A DNA stretch of 64,000 nucleotides from Aristaeella lactis (GCF_018118585.1 NZ_CP069421.1:682001-746000); one strand, 5' to 3'; shown: positions 7,826 through 15,933, numbered from the stretch's first letter. The notes: generated from the sequence alone by a model not told the origin. Numbers and translations: made by a program.

Positions 7826-8560
7826 TTACACGCGTTTGCGAAGGGTTCCGCCGATCTCAAAGGCGGTGGTGTCTCCGATCTTGCCGCAGAGACGGTATTC
7901 GCTGTCCTTCAGGATGCGGTGCAGGGTCACAACGTGACCGGGAAGCACTTCGTGATTGTAGTTCAGGATGATATGCTCCGGTTCGTATTCCGTCATGATG
8001 TCAACCCCCAGCGTGTTGCAGAGCCAGTCCGCGTAGCGGGTGTTGTTAACGTGGCCGTTGACGTCCAGGTCGGTATAGACCGGACGGTATTCGCTGACAA
8101 ATTCTTCTCCCTGGAGATTGCCGACTGTGGCGGGCAGGTTCATGGGAACAGAAAGATCCTTGTTGTCCGGGATCAGCTTTCCGACATCCCCGGGCGGCAG
8201 CATACGGCGGGTAGCCACATCCAGCAGGAGCCAGAGGGTACCGGCCTTGCCGATCATTTCGCCATGGGCATCCGTAAAGATATAGTACCTGGGGAAGAAG
8301 CAGATCCGGGTCGGGGTCGGGAAGGTATGGACTGTAATCTGCTCACCGACAGAGGGATAACGATCCATGTGCAGCTCGCACCGGGCGATCACCCAGACCA
8401 TATTTTTCCTGATCAGTTCATCCCGGCCGCAGCCGAGCAGAATGCTGTGGGCGCCGGCGGCATCCTGCATGGTTTCCAGAATGGCACTGGGACGCCATTT
8501 TTCATTCAGGTCGCAGTCCCTGGGCCGCAGGGTAAAAGTTTCATCATAGGTGTTATACAT
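7826..8560 (-). CDS. Acyl-ACP thioesterase (FatA/FatB-like double hotdog)
   Basis: 244 residues, GGAGG just upstream on the minus strand. The N-terminal hotdog begins FTLRPRDCDLNEKWRP and runs through VWVIARCELHMDRYPSVGE; the second hotdog carries the catalytic region Y-T-D-L-D-V-N-G-H-V-N-N-T-R-Y-A-D-W with the conserved Asn and His. It hydrolyses acyl-ACP to free fatty acid, controlling acyl-chain supply to membrane lipids. Last gene of a tight three-gene operon; the spacer from the preceding gene is 3 bases. Confidence 0.92.
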   Translation of the reverse strand: MYNTYDETFTLRPRDCDLNEKWRPSAILETMQDAAGAHSILLGCGRDELIRKNMVWVIARCELHMDRYPSVGEQITVHTFPTPTRICFFPRYYIFTDAHGEMIGKAGTLWLLLDVATRRMLPPGDVGKLIPDNKDLSVPMNLPATVGNLQGEEFVSEYRPVYTDLDVNGHVNNTRYADWLCNTLGVDIMTEYEPEHIILNYNHEVLPGHVVTLHRILKDSEYRLCGKIGDTTAFEIGGTLRKRV

Positions 8561-8563
8561 GGT

Positions 8564-9193
8564 TTACCTCCGGGTTCCCTTTTCCAGGGAGTGAAGATAG
8601 TCTGTCAAGTCTGTGAAAGGATCAAGGGGGGAGTCTTTTTTCAGGTAAAGGGGATGATGCGGGTGGCCCGCCTTGCTTCGGGGACCGGCCGTGAACCAAC
8701 GGGATCCGTGGCGGCTGCCCACAGCGGCCATATCCAGAACACAACCGGGAAGGTAGGGCCGCTTTTCGATGATGGATCCCCATGCTGCCCACAGGTCCGG
8801 CGGGGCCGGAAACTGAGAGAGAAGCCAGTCAAAAGCCTTCATGTTTTCCCGGTGGAGTACAGGATTGAGTTCCTTTTCCATATCATCCGGATCTGTAGCG
8901 CGCTGGGCATAAACATTGAACATCACAAAGGAATCATATCCGTTATGCAGCGCGATGCGCTCGGCTGATTTCAGGGTGTTGTCAAGCCGGTCCGGAATGG
9001 CGGTGGAAGGATTGATGCCTATACAGACCAGGGGATGAGTGCCCCTGGTGCCCAGAATATACCGGTATTCACTATAGTGATCCGGCACATAGATCCAACG
9101 GCGACGGTCAAAGTCCGCAGCGGAAGGGATGAGCGCTTCCTCAAAAGAAAGGACTCCGGCATGAACTGTATCAGATGAGGGTATGTGGCGCAT
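8564..9193 (-). CDS. DUF1643 domain protein
   Basis: 209 residues. The conserved DUF1643 core is visible: YRYILGTRGTHPLVCIGINP, then the N-T-L-K-S-A-E-R-I-A region, the F-N-V-Y-A-Q-R-A-T segment and the late GHPHHPLYLKKD motif. Biochemical function of the family is unknown. No strong ribosome binding site; the ATG lies 2 bases after the previous stop, so translation is probably coupled. Confidence 0.88.
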   Translation of the reverse strand: MRHIPSSDTVHAGVLSFEEALIPSAADFDRRRWIYVPDHYSEYRYILGTRGTHPLVCIGINPSTAIPDRLDNTLKSAERIALHNGYDSFVMFNVYAQRATDPDDMEKELNPVLHRENMKAFDWLLSQFPAPPDLWAAWGSIIEKRPYLPGCVLDMAAVGSRHGSRWFTAGPRSKAGHPHHPLYLKKDSPLDPFTDLTDYLHSLEKGTRR

Positions 9194-9195
9194 AA

Positions 9196-9942
9196 TCAGG
9201 AAAGGGGACGGATCAGGATCAGGGGAGTGAGTTCATCACCCTGGCCGGAGGGATTGTCCGCCATGGCGTCCTGGATCTCCTCATCGGTCAGCGGGAAATC
9301 ATCACACTTACCGAGCTGATTCTGGTCGATATCGTTGGCATCCATCAGTACAACGGGAATGCCGGTATCCTTTTCAAGCTTGTTGCAGAGTTCCACCGGA
9401 TTCGGAGGATTGATGAGGGCAAGCTCTTTATACCGGTCAAAACTGGAACGGAAATAGAAGCCGTCTATGCCGGCAACGCCTTTTCCGCAGATCTTGTAGA
9501 AAAGGCCGTGAACGCCGAAGGGACGGGTAATGGCGCTGACCACCGCGGCAAAGAGCACCCGGGGCAGGCCGCACATATCAATGACCAGCTGAAGCTTGTA
9601 GGGCTCATGCATGCCGACGCCCGTTTCGTTGATGCCGGCAAAAGGCGCAAGCTTCCTGGCCCAGAAGCCCGGATGGACTTCTTCTTTGGTTTTGACGTTT
9701 TTGGTACACATAGCCATGACCTTGGCGCCGAAGGAAAGAACATCCCCGTCCTGCGCCAGGGGCAGGACGTAACGGCGGACCAGTTCAGCCTGGTCTTCCC
9801 CCACTTCGACAAAATGGGTCTGGATGGCAAAGCGGTCATACCGGCGGCCGTTTTTCCCCGTCAGCGTTCCGCGGTCGAAATAGACGATCCCGTCTTTCTC
9901 ACGACGCTGATCATCCAGGTTTCTGGAAGGAATGATGCCCAT
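9196..9942 (-). CDS. CofE-like (coenzyme F420-0:gamma-glutamyl ligase fold) protein
   Basis: 248 residues with GGAGGTG before the ATG. The central GDVLSFGAKVMAMC and the glycine-rich ARKLAPFAGINETGVGMHEP segment, with VVLMDANDID later, resemble the CofE-type F420 gamma-glutamyl ligase family as found in many Clostridia that are not known to make F420. The true substrate is therefore uncertain; a different amide ligation is possible. First gene of an operon with DUF1643 and the thioesterase, behind a near-perfect promoter. Confidence 0.7.
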   Translation of the reverse strand: MGIIPSRNLDDQRREKDGIVYFDRGTLTGKNGRRYDRFAIQTHFVEVGEDQAELVRRYVLPLAQDGDVLSFGAKVMAMCTKNVKTKEEVHPGFWARKLAPFAGINETGVGMHEPYKLQLVIDMCGLPRVLFAAVVSAITRPFGVHGLFYKICGKGVAGIDGFYFRSSFDRYKELALINPPNPVELCNKLEKDTGIPVVLMDANDIDQNQLGKCDDFPLTDEEIQDAMADNPSGQGDELTPLILIRPLS

Positions 9943-9981
9943 AAACTGACACCTCCGAACATGTTTTGTATCCGGTAATTC

Positions 9982-10010
9982 ATTATAGTTACATAGTTAT
10001 AGTATGTCAA
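9982..10010 (-). promoter_or_regulatory. Consensus sigma-A promoter for the CofE-like operon
   Basis: On the minus strand TTGACA (10005-10010) and TATAAT (9982-9987) are separated by exactly 17 bases, 40 bases before the start codon. Both hexamers match consensus fully. Confidence 0.9.
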
Positions 10011-10031
10011 TGCGTGGATACGCGGTATATA

Positions 10032-10060
10032 TTGTGCTTTTAACGGAACTGGGGTATAAT
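10032..10060 (+). promoter_or_regulatory. Promoter for the GT2-GtrA gene
   Basis: TTGTGC (10032-10037), 17-base spacer, TATAAT (10055-10060), about 90 bases upstream of the start. It points away from the minus-strand promoter at 9982-10010, making this a divergent control region. Confidence 0.65.
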
Positions 10061-10148
10061 AAATCAGTTGTGAACGCGAAAAGGGAAACCGGTCGCAACG
10101 ATTTCAGGACATACCGCACATGCTGTACAGACCGGCGGTTGTGAAAGG

Positions 10149-11255
10149 ATGAACAGGCAGATGGAAAAACGCGCGGCGGAACAGGCAGTGATCCTGATCC
10201 CTTCGCTGGAACCGGATGAGAAACTTCCGGCCTATATCCGGAAACTGAAGGAAGGCGGATTTGCCCATATTGTGGTGGTGGATGACGGATCGGGAGAAGC
10301 GTACCGTCCCATCTTTGATTCCGTTGACGCGGTGGAAGATACGGTGGTCCTTCGCCATGAGGTGAACAAAGGCAAAGGTGTTGCCCTGAAGACCGGGTAC
10401 CGGTATATCATGGACAACCTGCCGGACATTACCGGTGTCATCACAGCGGATGCAGACGGGCAGCACACCGTTACGGACTGCCTTCGCCTTGCCGATGAAC
10501 TGGAACAGGGCAGGCGTGCCCTTTATCTCGGAAGCCGGGATTTTAACCTGGAAAGTATTCCGCCCAAAAGCAGGAGCGGGAATAAAATCACCTCCAGAAT
10601 CTTTCAATTACTATACGGACAGTATCTGCCGGATACGCAGACCGGCCTGCGGGCGTTCCGCAGGGAGGAGCTCCCGTTTATGCTGGAAGTGGAGGGAGAA
10701 CGGTATGAGTATGAAATGAAAGTGCTCATTGCCTGTTCCCGGGCCAGAATCCCGATGATCCCTGTCGAAATAGAGACAATCTATGAAAACAATAATGAAG
10801 GGACACACTTCCATCCAATCCGCGACAGCTGGCGTATTTACAAGGTGATTCTCGGAAGCTTTATCAAGTTTATGGCTTCCAGCCTGAGCTGCTGGGCCGT
10901 TGACCAGGGCCTCTTCAACCTGCTGAATGTTGTTATTTTTGCCAACGCGGAAAAGAAAAGTGCCTCCATTATCCTGCTCAGCACGGTCATCGCGCGCGTG
11001 ATCAGCGCCACGATGAATTACCTTATCAACCGGAACATTGTTTTCAACGGAAGGGGAGACGCAAGGAAGTCTTTCCTGCGCTATGTCGTTGTATGTGCGG
11101 GCATCATGTTCCTCAGCGCGGCCGGCACGTGGCTCCTGGGACTGATCGGCATGAGCAGTACCGTGGCGAAACTGATTACGGATCTGGTCCTGTATTTCGT
11201 CAGCTATCGTGTTCAGGAACGATGGGTATTTAAGGAGGACGTGACGCATGAGTGA
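10149..11255 (+). CDS. Glycosyltransferase family 2 fused to a GtrA-like membrane domain
   Basis: 368 residues. Residues 1-235 form a GT2 domain of the polyprenyl-phosphate glycosyltransferase type: VVVDDGS, nucleotide-sugar DADGQH, the TQTGLRAFRRE segment and the YEYEMKVLI acceptor region. Residues ~240-365 contain four hydrophobic helices with the GtrA signature FLNYLINRNIVF-like MNYLINRNIVFNG and a C-terminal YFVSYRVQERWVF. GtrA proteins flip or handle lipid-linked sugars, so the fusion suggests synthesis and translocation of a lipid-linked sugar by one polypeptide. It overlaps the next gene by 8 bases. Confidence 0.92.
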   Translation: MNRQMEKRAAEQAVILIPSLEPDEKLPAYIRKLKEGGFAHIVVVDDGSGEAYRPIFDSVDAVEDTVVLRHEVNKGKGVALKTGYRYIMDNLPDITGVITADADGQHTVTDCLRLADELEQGRRALYLGSRDFNLESIPPKSRSGNKITSRIFQLLYGQYLPDTQTGLRAFRREELPFMLEVEGERYEYEMKVLIACSRARIPMIPVEIETIYENNNEGTHFHPIRDSWRIYKVILGSFIKFMASSLSCWAVDQGLFNLLNVVIFANAEKKSASIILLSTVIARVISATMNYLINRNIVFNGRGDARKSFLRYVVVCAGIMFLSAAGTWLLGLIGMSSTVAKLITDLVLYFVSYRVQERWVFKEDVTHE

Positions 11256-11994
11256 AAAACTCTTTGAGTTTTCCGGCGTGACGGTAACGGTGACAGGGGT
11301 ATACGGAACCCTGTCGGTGATTGTGCTGCTCCTTTTTATGACCTGGTGGCTTCTGAACAGAAAAAAAAGAACCGGCCAGCCGATTTTTGCGGGTCAGGTA
11401 ATGAACGGGGTTGGTTTTGGACTGCTTCCGGCTCTTGCCTTCCTGAAAGCGTTCCAGGATATTTCCACGGGAAAGGGAGCAGCGGTGACGGATCCGCTCC
11501 CGCTGGTGCGGTGGCTGACGGAAGACGGATGCTACCGGCCGATGCGGATTGAGACCGCCGCGGCCATATGCCTGTTTATTCTGCTGTGCCTGTGGCTGAT
11601 CCTGAGGAAAGAGGAATTTCCGGACAACGGGGACCTGCTGATGATTGCTGTGTGCCTGTGGTCCGCCATCCGGCTGGTAACAGAAGATTTCAGGCTGGAG
11701 CCGCAGATCCTGTTTCACATTACTTCCTGTGTGACGATGATGCTGTGTCTCATCATCTGGATTGTCAGGAGGTCAAAGATCTGCAGGATGCCGCTCAGGA
11801 CGGCAGCTGACCTGGCAGCGGTCAGCCTTTGTATCGCGGTGAACCTGCTGACTGCGACCGGAACACTTACTGCCGGAAGCGGCATTGCGGATTTCGCGGT
11901 GAAGACCGGAAGCGCGCTGCTGGCACTGATCCTGACACTGATTGTGGGTGGAGACGTGAGGAAACTGAAACAGCGTACTGTTCAGCAGGGCTGA
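11248..11994 (+). CDS. Polytopic membrane protein, distantly Lgt-like
   Basis: 248 residues with six to seven hydrophobic segments. The middle (YRPMRIETAAAICLFILLC, then G-D-L-L-M-I, then IRLVTEDFR) follows the layout of the C-terminal half of prolipoprotein diacylglyceryl transferase (P-x-x-L-Y-E ... R-F-x-x-E-F-x-R), but the His-containing Lgt signature is not seen. Lgt activity is unlikely; it may handle the lipid-linked sugar made by the coupled upstream GT2-GtrA protein. Family placement is my inference from pattern only. Confidence 0.6.
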   Translation: MSEKLFEFSGVTVTVTGVYGTLSVIVLLLFMTWWLLNRKKRTGQPIFAGQVMNGVGFGLLPALAFLKAFQDISTGKGAAVTDPLPLVRWLTEDGCYRPMRIETAAAICLFILLCLWLILRKEEFPDNGDLLMIAVCLWSAIRLVTEDFRLEPQILFHITSCVTMMLCLIIWIVRRSKICRMPLRTAADLAAVSLCIAVNLLTATGTLTAGSGIADFAVKTGSALLALILTLIVGGDVRKLKQRTVQQG

Positions 11995-12437
11995 CGATTC
12001 GGGCAGTTCTGCTTCGGACAGCGGCTGCAGGTATCCAGATCAATCCGGTCACCGGGGATCATCATCTCAACTGAATCGGGACTCGATCCCGGCTGCTCCT
12101 GTAAACCGAGACGGGAAAAGAAACCTGTCAGGTTTCCGGGACAGACCAGGCGGACTTCCCGGGCGGAATGGCTCTGTGCTTTATAGAGCAGAAGCCGGAG
12201 AACCAGGTCTCCGAGATGCCTGCGGCGGTATTCCTCCAGGACGCCGATGCCGCCCAGCCAGAAGGAACCGTCCTGCCACCAGATGCGGCCGGTGGCTACG
12301 GGAACCGAATCCGAAAGGACAAGAACATTCCAGCTTTCCGCATCCTGAGCATCCGCGCTGAGGCCGAAAACCGTTTCACGTACAGGCAGAAGGTCGGAGA
12401 GATCATCCCCGGGAGCGAACCATTTACCCTGAATCAT
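11982..12437 (-). CDS. GNAT-family N-acetyltransferase with a cysteine-rich tail
   Basis: 151 residues, AAGGAG before the ATG on the minus strand. The GNAT acetyl-CoA loop region is present (LGGIGVLEEYRRRHLGDLVL, with R-R-R-H-L-G matching the Q/R-x-x-G-x-G/A motif). The last ~20 residues carry four cysteines (C-S-R-C, then K-Q-N-C, ending in P-C), a pattern suited to metal or Fe-S binding and unusual for a GNAT. Its 3' end overlaps the 3' end of the convergent membrane-protein gene by 13 bases. Acceptor unknown. Confidence 0.8.
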   Translation of the reverse strand: MIQGKWFAPGDDLSDLLPVRETVFGLSADAQDAESWNVLVLSDSVPVATGRIWWQDGSFWLGGIGVLEEYRRRHLGDLVLRLLLYKAQSHSAREVRLVCPGNLTGFFSRLGLQEQPGSSPDSVEMMIPGDRIDLDTCSRCPKQNCPNRQPC

Positions 12438-12500
12438 ATCAAAACTCCTTACGAATCTGTATCACTGACCGGAATAACGGACAGGAAGGATGAGGTACCA

Positions 12501-12719
12501 ATGGATAAGAAAAAGATAGAACGGATCAACGAGCTGGCCAGAAAGAAAAAGGCCGGCGGACTGACCGCTGAGGAAGCCGAGGAGCAGGCGGCGCTGCGGC
12601 ATGAATACCTTGCCGAATACCGGGAAAACATGAAAGCCATGCTTGACAATCTTGTGATCCAGGAACAGGACGGCACAAGGCACGCCCTGAAACAAAAGGA
12701 TAATCCGGCCGTTCAATGA
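12501..12719 (+). CDS. DUF896 / UPF0291 (YnzC-like) protein
   Basis: 72 residues from the ATG at 12501 with AAGGATGAGG upstream. It matches the YnzC family: KIERINELARKKKAGGLT, T-x-E-E-x-x-E-Q, LRHEYLAEYRENMKAML. YnzC-type proteins form a small two-helix bundle; the family is linked to SOS-induced cell-division effects in Bacillus (YneB/YmrA neighbourhood), but function is not settled. Divergent from the GNAT gene. Confidence 0.92.
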   Translation: MDKKKIERINELARKKKAGGLTAEEAEEQAALRHEYLAEYRENMKAMLDNLVIQEQDGTRHALKQKDNPAVQ

Positions 12720-12745
12720 TACGGCCCGCAGGCAGGAAAGTCAAC

Positions 12746-12774
12746 TTGTCAAAGATTTCCCGTTCGGATATAAT
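12746..12774 (+). promoter_or_regulatory. Promoter for the DUF1292-glycosidase-Lgt-like operon
   Basis: TTGTCA (12746-12751), 17-base spacer, TATAAT (12769-12774), 60 bases before the start at 12834. Confidence 0.8.
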
Positions 12775-12833
12775 CTTTTGTTGTTTTCAGAGATAACCCA
12801 AAGATGATTTATAAAGAAAGGATGGCAATCACA

Positions 12834-13148
12834 ATGGCAGATAACGAAATGAACAACATGGAAGAGGACATCATCGTTTTTGAGGATGAGGACGGCAACG
12901 AATACAACTATACCGTGGTGGACTATATGTTCTACAACGGCGATGAATATGCCCTGCTGGTTGAGGCGACTGACGAAGAACCGGAAGACGGGAACCAGGA
13001 ATGCATCGTCTGCAAAATCGTAGCCGAGACTGATGAAGACGGCGAGGAAAGCGAAAGCTTTGAACTGGTGGAAGATGAAGGCCTGGGACAGAAACTGGTG
13101 GAGATCTTCAATACCAAAATGGCTGAAGAAGAGGAAGAGGACGAATGA
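12834..13148 (+). CDS. DUF1292 protein (YrzB-like)
   Basis: 104 residues from the ATG at 12834, which has AAGGAT about 10 bases before it; in-frame ATGs at 12804 and 12822 are less well placed. Typical DUF1292 content: strongly acidic, EEDIIVFEDEDGNEYNYTVV then an EYALL strand, then further Asp/Glu runs and an E-rich end. Usually found near yrrK/yqgF in Bacillota; here it heads an envelope-related operon. Function unknown, cytoplasmic. Confidence 0.9.
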   Translation: MADNEMNNMEEDIIVFEDEDGNEYNYTVVDYMFYNGDEYALLVEATDEEPEDGNQECIVCKIVAETDEDGEESESFELVEDEGLGQKLVEIFNTKMAEEEEEDE

Positions 13149-14200
13149 TGATGAAACTGCCTGTAAGGATCCTGCTGATCATTCTTTGCGCCGCGATGAT
13201 CCTGATACTGCCTTTTGCGGTATCCTCCCCGAACCTGCTCAATGACGTGAAGACGGAACTGATGAATGACGGAACTGATGTGATCGACTTCGGCAGGCTG
13301 CTGTTTTCATCCGCCAAAGCTGAAGAGGCAGAAGATGAGAACAGCCTTGAAGTGGAAGAAATGATCGAAGGAGAGTTATCGGTCAGCCCTGAATGGGCGC
13401 TTCCGCTTGATTTTACGCCCGGACAGGAACCGAAGGAAGAAGCGTTCGGCGAGAATACCTACGAAGATGATTCCATCCGCGTAAAGCTGGAAGAGCAGTC
13501 CATGGAGGACGGAACCAAGATATTCATTGCCCATGTGCAGATCGCTGATCCGTCCCAGCTGCGTACCGGGGTTGCCAAACCGGAAAAACCCAGCTCCACG
13601 AAGACAAAAACCGTAAAGGCAATGGCGAAAAACTATAACGCTGTGATCGCCCTGAGCGGTGACAACTATGTGGACAATCCGAAAAAAACAACCTTCGAAT
13701 ACAGGATGACCAATAAAATCCGCAGCTCAACAAACAAGCTGAAGGATATTCTGATCATTGACGACCAGGGCGATTTCCACCTGTTCATCAAATCTGAGGG
13801 GATCAAGGAATTTCCGGCCGAACTGAAAAAGCAGGGCCGGAAGCTGGTGAACGCCTTCACCTTCGGCCCCGCTCTTGTAAAGGACGGGGAGCTACTGGAG
13901 ATTGATGACAATTACGGATACAATCCGCACGGACGCGATCCGCGGGCTGCCATCGGACAGACAGGACCGCTGAGCTATGTGATGGTGCTTGTGCAGACTA
14001 CGGACAGAGACGGTAAAACAGGCTTGTCCCAGGGAAAACTGGCCGAGCTTATGTATAACCTCGGATGCGTGCAGGCCTTCAACCTGGACGGCGGAAACAG
14101 CGCGGAAATGGTATTCGGACAGCAGATTATCAAGGGTATGGCGTACGGTGATGAACGCACACTGAGCGATATTATCTATTTTGCGACAATACAGCCCTGA
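13145..14200 (+). CDS. Phosphodiester glycosidase (NAGPA) domain protein, secreted or anchored
   Basis: 351 residues. An N-terminal hydrophobic helix (residues ~5-27, RILLIILCAAMILILPF) is a signal or anchor; residues 40-110 are acidic and probably a linker. The rest is a NAGPA/DUF2233 domain: NAVIALSGDNYV, ILIIDDQGDFHLF, NAFTFGPALVKDG, GYNPHGRDPRAAIGQ and the hallmark AFNLDGGNSAEMVF near the end. Family members cleave or process phosphodiester-linked sugars in the envelope. The start overlaps the DUF1292 stop by 4 bases. Confidence 0.9.
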   Translation: MMMKLPVRILLIILCAAMILILPFAVSSPNLLNDVKTELMNDGTDVIDFGRLLFSSAKAEEAEDENSLEVEEMIEGELSVSPEWALPLDFTPGQEPKEEAFGENTYEDDSIRVKLEEQSMEDGTKIFIAHVQIADPSQLRTGVAKPEKPSSTKTKTVKAMAKNYNAVIALSGDNYVDNPKKTTFEYRMTNKIRSSTNKLKDILIIDDQGDFHLFIKSEGIKEFPAELKKQGRKLVNAFTFGPALVKDGELLEIDDNYGYNPHGRDPRAAIGQTGPLSYVMVLVQTTDRDGKTGLSQGKLAELMYNLGCVQAFNLDGGNSAEMVFGQQIIKGMAYGDERTLSDIIYFATIQP

Positions 14201-14215
14201 GGAAGGAATGACGGG

Positions 14216-15175
14216 ATGAACCATCTGATCGAGGAAGCAGTTATTATTGAACTGTTCGGAATCCGGATGTACGCGTTCGGCGTCTATGTGGCGCTGGGCA
14301 CCCTTTTTGCGGTGATTGTCCTCGCGATGGCCGGCCGGACGCTTTCCCTGAAAAAGGGGACAGTTCCCCTGACGGCATGCCTGACGATCCTGTGCGCATT
14401 CCTGTGCGCCCGGGTGGCTTTCTGCCTGCTGAACCGTGAGCTGGGCCACAGCACACCGCTGTTCTTCTGGCCGCGGGTCAACGGAGGCGGATGGAGCATG
14501 TTCGGCCTGATCGGCGGAGCGCTTGCGGGCGGACTCATCAGCGCGCTCCTGATGAAGGAGAAGACCGGCAAAGTGCTGGACACGGTGAGCCTTTCCCTGC
14601 TGCCCATGATCGCGGCGGAACGGATCGGTGAAAGCCGGATCGAAGACTTTGATATCAGCAGACCGCTGGACAGCTCTTTCCTGAAGGGCACATTCCTGGC
14701 TGTTGGAGAGGACGAACCCTGCCTGGCCACTTACTATGTGGCGGCGGCAGTGGCGATTGTCCTGTTTGCGGTGCTTGCGCTGCGCCTGAACAAAAAGGAA
14801 AGAAAGGGAAACCTGACCAATGCTTTCCTGCTGCTGTTCGGCGCCGCGTCCATTGTTACGGAAAGCCTTCGCTACGACCGGTACCTGAGTGTTTCCTTTG
14901 TAGGCCTGCAGCAGATCGCTGCCGCCTGCATGCTCGCGCTGGGTGTGGCCCTGGCGGTTAAAAGGAGCGGAAAGACGAAGTCCGCTCTCTCCATTGCCGC
15001 AATTGTCAGCATCCCGGTCATGGTTCTCATTGTGATCGGCCTGGAGTTTGCTCTGGACAGGACAACGTGGAATAAGCTGCTGATCTACGCGGGAATGATC
15101 ATTACGGTATCCATCCCTGTTATTCTCGGAATGAAACTGCTGAAAAACAACGATAAAGGAATCGATGCAGAGTGA
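14216..15175 (+). CDS. Lgt-like polytopic membrane protein lacking the Lgt histidine motif
   Basis: 319 residues with about nine hydrophobic segments. The order of elements follows prolipoprotein diacylglyceryl transferase: an N-terminal I-R-M-Y-A-F-G-V-Y helix, A-R-V-A-F near helix 3, then GGWSMFGLIGGALAGGL, where Lgt has S-F-H-G-G-L-I-G-G, then A-A-E-R-I-G-E for Lgt G-R-I-G-N, and a late IVTESLRYD for R-F-x-x-E. The histidine position is not conserved, so an altered or lost transferase activity is likely. It lies between a secreted glycosidase and a PlsC-like gene. Confidence 0.7.
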   Translation: MNHLIEEAVIIELFGIRMYAFGVYVALGTLFAVIVLAMAGRTLSLKKGTVPLTACLTILCAFLCARVAFCLLNRELGHSTPLFFWPRVNGGGWSMFGLIGGALAGGLISALLMKEKTGKVLDTVSLSLLPMIAAERIGESRIEDFDISRPLDSSFLKGTFLAVGEDEPCLATYYVAAAVAIVLFAVLALRLNKKERKGNLTNAFLLLFGAASIVTESLRYDRYLSVSFVGLQQIAAACMLALGVALAVKRSGKTKSALSIAAIVSIPVMVLIVIGLEFALDRTTWNKLLIYAGMIITVSIPVILGMKLLKNNDKGIDAE

Positions 15176-15933
15176 GTGAGGAACGTACAAACAGAGCAGA
15201 TTCGCTGATAGAAAAAAAGGCGGGACTGAAGGAAAAGATCGTTACGCGCGTTGTTGTCGGAATCCTGAGGCCGTTTAACCGCCATAAAATGGTGAATCTG
15301 GATCATGTGCATACGGACACTGATAATCCCATCGTTTTTCTGGGAAACCATGCCGAAATATACGGACCGATCGCAAGCGCCCTGTGTTTTCCTGTGCCGG
15401 TGAGATTCTGGGTCATCTATAAAATGATGGGCCGCAGGCAGGACGTGAAGCAATACCTGTATGAAAATACATTCAGCAAAAAGACATTCCTGCCGGTATT
15501 TGTTCGGAAACTGCTGGCATGGCTGATGGGATGGCTCAGTGTCAATGTCATGTGCGGCCTGAATTCCATTCCTGTATACCGCGATTCTCCCATGAAGCTG
15601 AGGACCACGCTGCGCAAAAGCGTTGAAGCGATGGAAAACGGCGATAACCTGATGATCTTTCCCGAGCATCCGGACGGAAAGTATGAGAAAGGCGGAGTCA
15701 GCGAGTTTTCTCCCGGTTTTGTGATGCTGGCGGAAGCCTGGTGGAAAAAAACAGGGAAAAAGATGCGGATCATGCCGGTATATGCCAACCGGGAGGAGCG
15801 GACCTTTACTTTCGGGGATGAGATTGTCTACGCTCCCGAGAACGGGTACGCATCCGAACAGAAACGCATCCTGAAGGAATCCAGGGATCAGATCCTCCGC
15901 ATGGCCGGGATTGAACCGGACGAGGAAGAATAA
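15172..15933 (+). CDS. PlsC-like lysophospholipid acyltransferase
   Basis: 253 residues from a GTG that overlaps the preceding stop by 4 bases. Block I reads FLGNHAEIYGPIA: the NH-x4-D motif has the histidine but glycine where Asp is usual. Block III is MIFPEHPDG with FSPGFVMLAEAW after it, and a late IMPVY strand, as in 1-acyl-glycerol-3-phosphate acyltransferases. Residues ~110-130 are hydrophobic and could anchor it to the membrane. Probably acylates a lysophospholipid or related lipid; the specific acceptor is not evident. Confidence 0.8.
   Translation: MSEERTNRADSLIEKKAGLKEKIVTRVVVGILRPFNRHKMVNLDHVHTDTDNPIVFLGNHAEIYGPIASALCFPVPVRFWVIYKMMGRRQDVKQYLYENTFSKKTFLPVFVRKLLAWLMGWLSVNVMCGLNSIPVYRDSPMKLRTTLRKSVEAMENGDNLMIFPEHPDGKYEKGGVSEFSPGFVMLAEAWWKKTGKKMRIMPVYANREERTFTFGDEIVYAPENGYASEQKRILKESRDQILRMAGIEPDEEE

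Noticed and set aside
12707-12726. GGCCGT/ACGGCC inverted repeat at the end of the DUF896 gene
   Set aside because: Only 6 bp and no T-run.
13892-15190. Long minus-strand open frame opposite the glycosidase and Lgt-like genes
   Set aside because: Histidine- and glutamine-rich antisense shadow with no start site or family motif; plus-strand genes explain the region.
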